DNA from: JAQGMV01 sp050260255
Lineage (GTDB): Bacteria > Pseudomonadota > Gammaproteobacteria > Burkholderiales > SG8-41
NCBI GenBank assembly: GCA_050260255.1
Contig: JBLNBW010000156.1
Location: forward strand, 1-32,428
Direction of reading: 5' to 3'
Length of the DNA stretch: 32,428 nucleotides
Shown here: in pieces, positions 28,646-32,428 of the stretch
Layout: every line of letters begins with the position of its first letter
How positions within the stretch are numbered: the first letter of the stretch is position 1
The notes under the pieces: model-generated
Database searches by the model: none
What the model saw: the letters and a program-made list of their open reading frames with translations, nothing else
What the model was told of the DNA's origin: nothing
Program-made: the position numbers and the translations under genes

Positions 28646-29590
28646 TTAGGCGTCGCGCGACTGGAGTTCATCGCTTTCATCCAGGCGCGGGCCGCGATCC
28701 TCGACAAGCTGTGCCGGCTGCGACAGCAGCGTCTGAACGCACGTGGGGAGCGCGAAGCTCGCTGCATGGGTCTCGCCATTCATCCAGCGCAGATCATGGA
28801 TGCCGCGCGCCCGGAATCGGTCATCGACCTCCTCTGCCGGCAGACGCGCCGGATCGACGTGCAGGGAAGCGGTGACCATGGACAGCACGGTTCCATAAGA
28901 TGGCACGAACACGAGGTAAGGCCGCACACACGGGAATGCCGACTGCACCGTCTTCACGATGCGGTTGAAGGTCCCCGGTCGCGTGAACGGAGACTCGGCA
29001 TGGAGCGCGAGGAGGCCGCCGGGCTTGAGGTGCGCCCTGCATTCGGCATAGAACTCCGTCGTGTAGAGCGCATGCGCGGCGCCGATAGGATCGGTGAGAT
29101 CGAGGACGATGAGGTCGAACGACGCAGCCGTGCTTTGCAGCCAGCCGCGGCCGTCGGCGATGTGCAGCTTCAGGCGAGGATTCGAGTACGCGTGCGCGTG
29201 CACGGTCGGCAGGTACGTCCTGGAGAGCTTCACCACCATCAGATCGATCTCGACGAGATCGACACGTGCGACGCTGCGGTACTTGAGGACCTCTTTGGCG
29301 ACGCCGCCGTCCCCGCCGCCGATGATGAGAACGTGTTCCGGGGCGGCATGCGCGATGGCGGGCACATGGACGAGGCTTTCATGGTAATGAAACTCGTCTT
29401 TCTCGGTGGTCATCATGTACCCGTCGAGCCGCAGTACCCGCCCGAATTGCGGCGTCTCGAGAATCTCCAGAACCTGATACGGGCTGCGCGCCGATACGAG
29501 CACGCTGCCAACCCGCGTATACGCGCCGGAGTAAGCGTTTGCCGGCTCCACCAAATAGCGATTGCCGCGTATCGAAATATCCCGGGTCAT
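28646..29590 (-). CDS. speE: Spermidine synthase (polyamine aminopropyltransferase)
   Basis: A 314-aa aminopropyltransferase, which transfers the aminopropyl group of decarboxylated SAM to putrescine or a related amine. Seen: YHESLVHVP near 69-77, the dcSAM-binding IIGGGDGGVAKEVLKY at 89-104, acidic E115 in VDLVEID, and DLTDPIG with D164 and D167 matching the catalytic aspartates. It continues to ALYTTEFYAECR. The ATG at 29590 overlaps the speD stop by ATGA, which is better than longer in-frame starts that run through speD. Together with SpeD it gives a complete route from SAM plus putrescine to spermidine. The exact amine acceptor is not proven. Confidence 0.92.
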   Translation of the reverse strand: MTRDISIRGNRYLVEPANAYSGAYTRVGSVLVSARSPYQVLEILETPQFGRVLRLDGYMMTTEKDEFHYHESLVHVPAIAHAAPEHVLIIGGGDGGVAKEVLKYRSVARVDLVEIDLMVVKLSRTYLPTVHAHAYSNPRLKLHIADGRGWLQSTAASFDLIVLDLTDPIGAAHALYTTEFYAECRAHLKPGGLLALHAESPFTRPGTFNRIVKTVQSAFPCVRPYLVFVPSYGTVLSMVTASLHVDPARLPAEEVDDRFRARGIHDLRWMNGETHAASFALPTCVQTLLSQPAQLVEDRGPRLDESDELQSRDA

Positions 29591-29961
29591 ACTCGGTCGA
29601 GACTGCATATGCGCGGTTCCTCCGGCGAGAAAGTCGTCAATAGGGCGTTGAAGAGATTTCGTGCCTTTTCCCGGTTGTCCGTTTCGTAATTGCACACGTA
29701 CACGTCGAGCGTCACGGCGTTTCGTTCCGGCCACGTATGCAGAGCGACATGCGACTCCGACAGTACGACCACGCCGGTTACGCCGCTCGCATCGGGGAAC
29801 TGATGAAAATAGTCCCCCGTCACGGTGAGCGACACGCCGGCCACGAGTGAAAGGCAATGCGTACGAAGCACCTCCCTCGAGCGAAGGTATTCGTCTCCGC
29901 ATCGGCAGCGATGGAGGTCGCCGATGAGGTGCAGGCCGGGCGACGCCAGGCTGCGCATCAT
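29587..29961 (-). CDS. speD: S-adenosylmethionine decarboxylase proenzyme
   Basis: A 124-aa pyruvoyl-dependent SAM decarboxylase of the short bacterial type. Self-cleavage would occur before S70 in LSESHVALHTWPE; H75 and C90 (VYVCNY) lie at the +5 and +20 positions expected from the Thermotoga enzyme (S63, H68, C83). Other hallmarks are GLHLIGDL near 9-16 and FHQFPDASGVTGVVVLSES. The first of two adjacent ATGs (29961) overlaps the stop of the upstream EF-G-like gene, and the stop overlaps speE, so all three are translationally coupled. It supplies dcSAM for SpeE. Confidence 0.93.
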   Translation of the reverse strand: MMRSLASPGLHLIGDLHRCRCGDEYLRSREVLRTHCLSLVAGVSLTVTGDYFHQFPDASGVTGVVVLSESHVALHTWPERNAVTLDVYVCNYETDNREKARNLFNALLTTFSPEEPRICSLDRV

Positions 29962-30479
29962 GCAGCCCCTCCGTCGGGAGGATCCGGCAAGCGCTCGTAG
30001 TGACTCAACCAGGTCCACAGCTCGGCGCGGCCCTCGGTGAGTGCGGACAACGTCGCGTGATAGCCCAGAATCGCTCTCAATGGCGCTTGCGCGCGGACCA
30101 CCACTGCTGCGGGCTGGCGGTCGCGCTCTTGGATCACCGCCGAGCGCCGGTAGAGATCGACGAGGATTCCATCCTCTGTAGACGGAGGCGCCGAGATCCT
30201 CACGTTCATGATGGGCTCCTTTACACCCTGGGCGTCGCGCAGCATGCGTACGCGCGGCTTCGTGAGGGTGATCTCGTTTCCATAGATCTGCTGAAGGATG
30301 TTCGACGGCTTCACGAGCGCCGATTCGTCGCTGCCCAGTATTCTCAATCCAAGAATCGTCGCCTCGTAGACGACGTCGCTCAACTCCGGCATCAAGTACA
30401 TCGCCATCCGCGCGAAACCGGTCTGAAAACGGGTATGGGGCGTGGTTGCAATGCGCTCTATCGGGTAGCGGTAATACAT
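29958..30479 (-). CDS. Stand-alone elongation factor G domain V-like protein
   Basis: A 173-aa protein whose C-terminal half (about 88-165) matches the EF-G C-terminal domain (domain V): EPIMNVRISAP, then GILVDLYRRSAVIQ, then APLRAILGYHATLSALTEGRAE and LSHYERLP. In EF-G the corresponding motifs are EPIM, GDLNRRRG, PL..MFGY...LRS.T.GRA and HYE. The first 80 residues are not recognised, and no GTPase domain is present. It overlaps speD by ATGATGA and lies 27 bp after the rnk-like gene. Being tied to polyamine synthesis and a GreA-fold protein suggests a role at the ribosome or RNA polymerase, but this is inference. No GTPase motif means it cannot act as a translocase. Confidence 0.8.
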   Translation of the reverse strand: MYYRYPIERIATTPHTRFQTGFARMAMYLMPELSDVVYEATILGLRILGSDESALVKPSNILQQIYGNEITLTKPRVRMLRDAQGVKEPIMNVRISAPPSTEDGILVDLYRRSAVIQERDRQPAAVVVRAQAPLRAILGYHATLSALTEGRAELWTWLSHYERLPDPPDGGAA

Positions 30480-30506
30480 CGCCTTTCCTCCATTGCCGTT
30501 ATCGGG

Positions 30507-30929
30507 TTACAGCGAGTACTCGCCGCTCGCTTCCGGCTGATACGCCACCTTTGCAATGCGTAGTCGCGCGGTGCGGCCGCGAGGCAGCTGCAGCGTGGTT
30601 TCCGCCCCTTCCGTGAGGCCGAGCAGTGCGACGCCGACCGGCGAGAGGATCGAGACCTTCCCGTTCACCGGGTCGGCTTGATCGGGATAAACGATCGTTA
30701 CGTCGCGCCGCTCGCCGGAGTCCATGTCGTCGAAAACCACGCGTGAATTCATCGTCACCACATCGGGTGGAATATCGACAACGGCCACCACGCGGCCGAG
30801 GTCGAGGATTTCTTCCAACGTGTCGACGCCCGCCTGCGCCCCGCGCGCAGCGCGCGTCAAATCGACGATGAGATGCCGCAGGCGATTGAGATCCTGCTCG
30901 GTAAGCCAGATTACTGAGTTCTTGTGCAT
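30507..30929 (-). CDS. rnk: Rnk-like protein with GreA/GreB C-terminal domain
   Basis: A 140-aa protein. Residues about 1-45 form a short helical N-terminus (LTEQDLNRLRHLIVDL) and residues about 55-135 a GreA/GreB C-terminal fold: VVTMNSRVVFDD, then VTIVYPDQAD, KVSILSPVGVALLGL and LPRGRTARLRIAKVAYQPEA. This is the Rnk (regulator of nucleoside diphosphate kinase) type, which binds RNA polymerase but lacks the long coiled coil that cleaves transcripts. The ATG at 30929 gives the usual Rnk start MHKN; a longer in-frame start at 30965 falls in a hairpin. It is the first gene of the polyamine operon. The symbol reflects family membership only. Confidence 0.85.
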   Translation of the reverse strand: MHKNSVIWLTEQDLNRLRHLIVDLTRAARGAQAGVDTLEEILDLGRVVAVVDIPPDVVTMNSRVVFDDMDSGERRDVTIVYPDQADPVNGKVSILSPVGVALLGLTEGAETTLQLPRGRTARLRIAKVAYQPEASGEYSL

Positions 30930-30964
30930 GTAAGCCTCGCTCGTGCGCAAGTCGTGGACGAACA

Positions 30965-30991
30965 ATGCGCGCGCACGGAAAGCGCGCGCAT
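30965..30991 (-). promoter_or_regulatory. Perfect 10-bp hairpin in the rnk leader
   Basis: Plus-strand ATGCGCGCGC (30965-30974) pairs perfectly with GCGCGCGCAT (30982-30991) around a 7-nt loop. In the minus-strand mRNA it would lie 35 nt before the rnk ATG with loop sequence UUUCCGU. There is no T run after it, so a terminator is unlikely; it could be a leader structure or a protein site. Confidence 0.5.
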
Positions 30992-31324
30992 CACCATCGG
31001 ATCGAGGAGGAAGCCCGGCAACTCAGCCCGCCGGGCAAGGAAAGCTATCGGCGGATCGGGTTACCGGGCAGGAGAAACAAAGACGCGATGTTTCCCAACT
31101 TGCGGCATACGGCAGAGGGCTGCCGTCTGGGATTTGAAAGCGCTCAGTCTGTACAGGAACGCCCGTCCCGGCACTTGTCTGCGTGCGCGTCGTGTGCAGA
31201 CGTCATGGCGCGCGCGCGACGGCAGTGTCGGCAGGCCAGCGGCCTCGCACGCGAGATGATCGTAAGTTGACATGAGTCTGCGTAGCACGGGTTTCGATTG
31301 GAAAAAGTACAGCACTCGAGACCG

Positions 31325-31352
31325 AGTATAGCCGGGTTGGAAATTAAAGCAA
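31325..31352 (-). promoter_or_regulatory. Possible promoter toward the rnk-speDE operon
   Basis: On the minus strand TTGCTT (31352-31347) and TATACT (31330-31325; 5 of 6 bases) are spaced by 16 bp. It lies in the most A/T-rich stretch of the non-coding region. It would give a leader of about 390 nt before rnk. By inspection only. Confidence 0.35.
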
Positions 31353-31513
31353 TCGCATCACCGCGCACGGCCAACGAACGCCGTCGCTCACGACGCGCCG
31401 ATCACGGTATCGTATCGTGCGGCGGTCAAACCGTAATCGTTTGCGACGAAGTGATGTCAGGCGATCGCGACGTGACTCGCCCGGCGCAATGACATCCGCG
31501 GCGCAGTGGGCTG

Positions 31514-31533
31514 GCATGCAAACCGAAGCATGC
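31514..31533 (-). terminator. Weak hairpin after the trehalose synthase gene
   Basis: GCATGC-N8-GCATGC begins 8 bp past the stop codon of the minus-strand GH13 gene. The stem is 6 bp and no T run follows, so intrinsic termination is doubtful. Confidence 0.25.
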
Positions 31534-31540
31534 GATCGCG

Positions 31541-32428
31541 CTAGTCCTTGATCTGGCCCACCTCGCCGTCGATCTCGCTGCGTTTGAGCAGGTAATCGAG
31601 GCCGCCGACGCGATACCAGCGATAGCCGTACGCTTCGAGCAGCAGCCGGTGTCGGCCCTGCGCGTCGGCGCGGCTGTGCTCTTCGCTCAGCAGATTGATC
31701 AGCAGATTGCCGGCATCGCCCTGCAGCCCGCTCGAGTACCGGATTTCGCGCGGCTTCGAGTCGAGGTTGTGCACGAACAGCGCGGAGTTGTTGCGCCAGT
31801 CGTAGCGGATCGCGAATACGGCCGGCGTGCCGGTTTTCAGCACTTCGAAATCGCCCCAGCCTATCTCCGGCACTTCCTTGCGCATGCGTATGATGCGCTC
31901 GGTCCAGTTGAGCATCGAGTTCGCATCGCGCCGTTGCTGTGCGGCATTCAGATGCTCGTAGCCGTAGGGGCCGTTGCCGATCACCGGGAGTATCGGCTTG
32001 TCACTCTTCGTGAAGCCGGCATGGGGCTCGGTGGACCACTGCATCGGGGTGCGCGCGCAGTTGCGTTCGGGCAGCTCGAGATCGTCGCCCATGCCGAGCT
32101 CGTCCCCGTAACGGATGACCGGCGTGCCCGGCAGCGTGAACATCAGGCTGTATGCGAGCTCCATGCGCCGACGGTCGCCCTCCAGCATCGGAGCGAGCCG
32201 GCGCCGTATGCCGCGTCCGTAGAGCTGCATGCATTCGTCCGGACCGAACGCCTCGAACACCGCCTGACGCTGCTCTTCGGTAAGCCGGCCGAGATCGAGC
32301 TCGTCGTGATTGCGCAGGAACAGTCCCCACTGCGCCGTCGCCGGGCGCGGCTTCGTCGCCTCCAATGCCTTCGTGAGGGGGCGGCTGTCGCTCGTCGCGA
32401 GTGCATAAAAGAGGTTCTGGTTCACCTG
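31541..32428 (-). CDS. treS: Trehalose synthase (maltose alpha-D-glucosyltransferase), GH13, 5' truncated
   Basis: The last 296 codons of a GH13-family enzyme that interconverts maltose and trehalose in the cytoplasm; the start lies beyond the right edge. Seen: FLRNHDELDLGRLTEEQR with the GH13 NHD motif (the third catalytic-site Asp), MQLYGRGIRRRLAPML, GDRRRMELAYSLMFTLPGTPVIRYGDELGMGDDL, RTPMQWS and NGPYGYE. It then passes into the C-terminal beta domain (SALFVHNLDSKPREIRY). The order and wording fit TreS better than general alpha-amylases. In some bacteria TreS is fused to maltokinase (Pep2); here the protein ends at IKD without a fusion. Related alpha-amylase-like proteins cannot be excluded. 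Confidence 0.87.
   Translation of the reverse strand, partial: QVNQNLFYALATSDSRPLTKALEATKPRPATAQWGLFLRNHDELDLGRLTEEQRQAVFEAFGPDECMQLYGRGIRRRLAPMLEGDRRRMELAYSLMFTLPGTPVIRYGDELGMGDDLELPERNCARTPMQWSTEPHAGFTKSDKPILPVIGNGPYGYEHLNAAQQRRDANSMLNWTERIIRMRKEVPEIGWGDFEVLKTGTPAVFAIRYDWRNNSALFVHNLDSKPREIRYSSGLQGDAGNLLINLLSEEHSRADAQGRHRLLLEAYGYRWYRVGGLDYLLKRSEIDGEVGQIKD

Larger units (their letters stand above)
30930..31540. other. 611-bp non-coding region upstream of the rnk operon
   Basis: No convincing gene on either strand. It contains a perfect 10-bp hairpin near the rnk start (30965-30991), a second 7-bp hairpin ACGGCAG-AGGG-CTGCCGT (31109-31126), a possible minus-strand promoter (31325-31352) and a small inverted repeat near the trehalose synthase stop (31514-31533). 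The A/T-richer part is about 31270-31370. If the promoter is right, the rnk operon has a leader of about 390 nt, long enough for regulation by structure. Confidence 0.5.

Noticed and set aside
30965..31270. 101-codon plus-strand ORF in the non-coding region
   Set aside because: It starts in the GC hairpin, has no SD and a random-looking Arg/Ser-rich translation.
31061..31315. 84-codon minus-strand ORF just after the possible promoter at 31325
   Set aside because: The translation is Arg-rich with no domain, it has no convincing SD, and it ends without relation to the next gene. It might be a decayed gene but cannot be supported.

Overview
The window reads as chromosomal DNA of a high-GC betaproteobacterium, probably of the order Burkholderiales. 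The clues are two orphan Bug/TctC-type periplasmic binding proteins, many CoA-thioester enzymes, an rnk/speD/speE-type operon and strong G/C third-position codon bias. No integrase, transposase, tRNA, rRNA or CRISPR array was seen. Both ends cut through genes.

Layout. (1) 1-4770, plus strand: end of an acyl-CoA carboxylase carboxyltransferase (CT1), a Bug binding protein, a mandelate racemase/muconate lactonizing-type enolase and a second carboxyltransferase (CT2). (2) 5101-9004, plus strand: membrane-anchored trypsin-like protease, MoxR AAA+ ATPase, DUF58 protein and VWA protein, the last three overlapping. (3) 9099-11469, plus strand: DUF4142 protein with a good terminator, a small SAM methyltransferase, a broken Ada-type regulator and a small coiled-coil membrane protein. 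(4) 11492-13857, minus strand: secreted SH3-like protein, crotonase and GntR/FCD regulator. (5) 14055-28373, plus strand: a 13-gene run of biotin carrier, CT4, Bug protein, sulfite-oxidase-fold molybdoenzyme, EtfB, EtfA, CT3, biotin carboxylase, split ADP-forming acyl-CoA synthetase (beta then alpha), CaiB CoA-transferase, an iron-ADH homologue lacking its metal ligands and a FlK-like thioesterase. (6) 28444-30929, minus strand: rnk-like, EF-G domain V-like, speD, speE and a 61-aa ORF. (7) 31541-32428, minus strand: end of a trehalose synthase/GH13 enzyme.

How it may work together (inference). Regions 1 and 5 look like one organic-acid catabolic programme. Bug proteins capture an acid outside, CaiB or the ADP-forming synthetase makes the CoA thioester, Etf takes electrons from an acyl-CoA dehydrogenase encoded elsewhere, and one biotin carboxylase plus one free biotin carrier serve up to four carboxyltransferases. 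The thioesterase may clear dead-end acyl-CoAs. The GntR regulator faces the 13-gene run across a palindrome, TTGTCAAC-N6-GTTGACAA, that contains the -35 boxes of two divergent promoters. The substrate cannot be read from sequence.

The most unusual non-coding signal is a family of intergenic elements built from imperfect 7-nt units, often two arms facing each other around a GC-rich hairpin. In regions 1 and 5 every within-run gap of 59 bp or more holds one, or in one case a 9-nt-unit relative. Other points of interest are the EF-G domain V-like protein inside the polyamine operon, the metal-site-less ADH homologue and the decaying ada gene.
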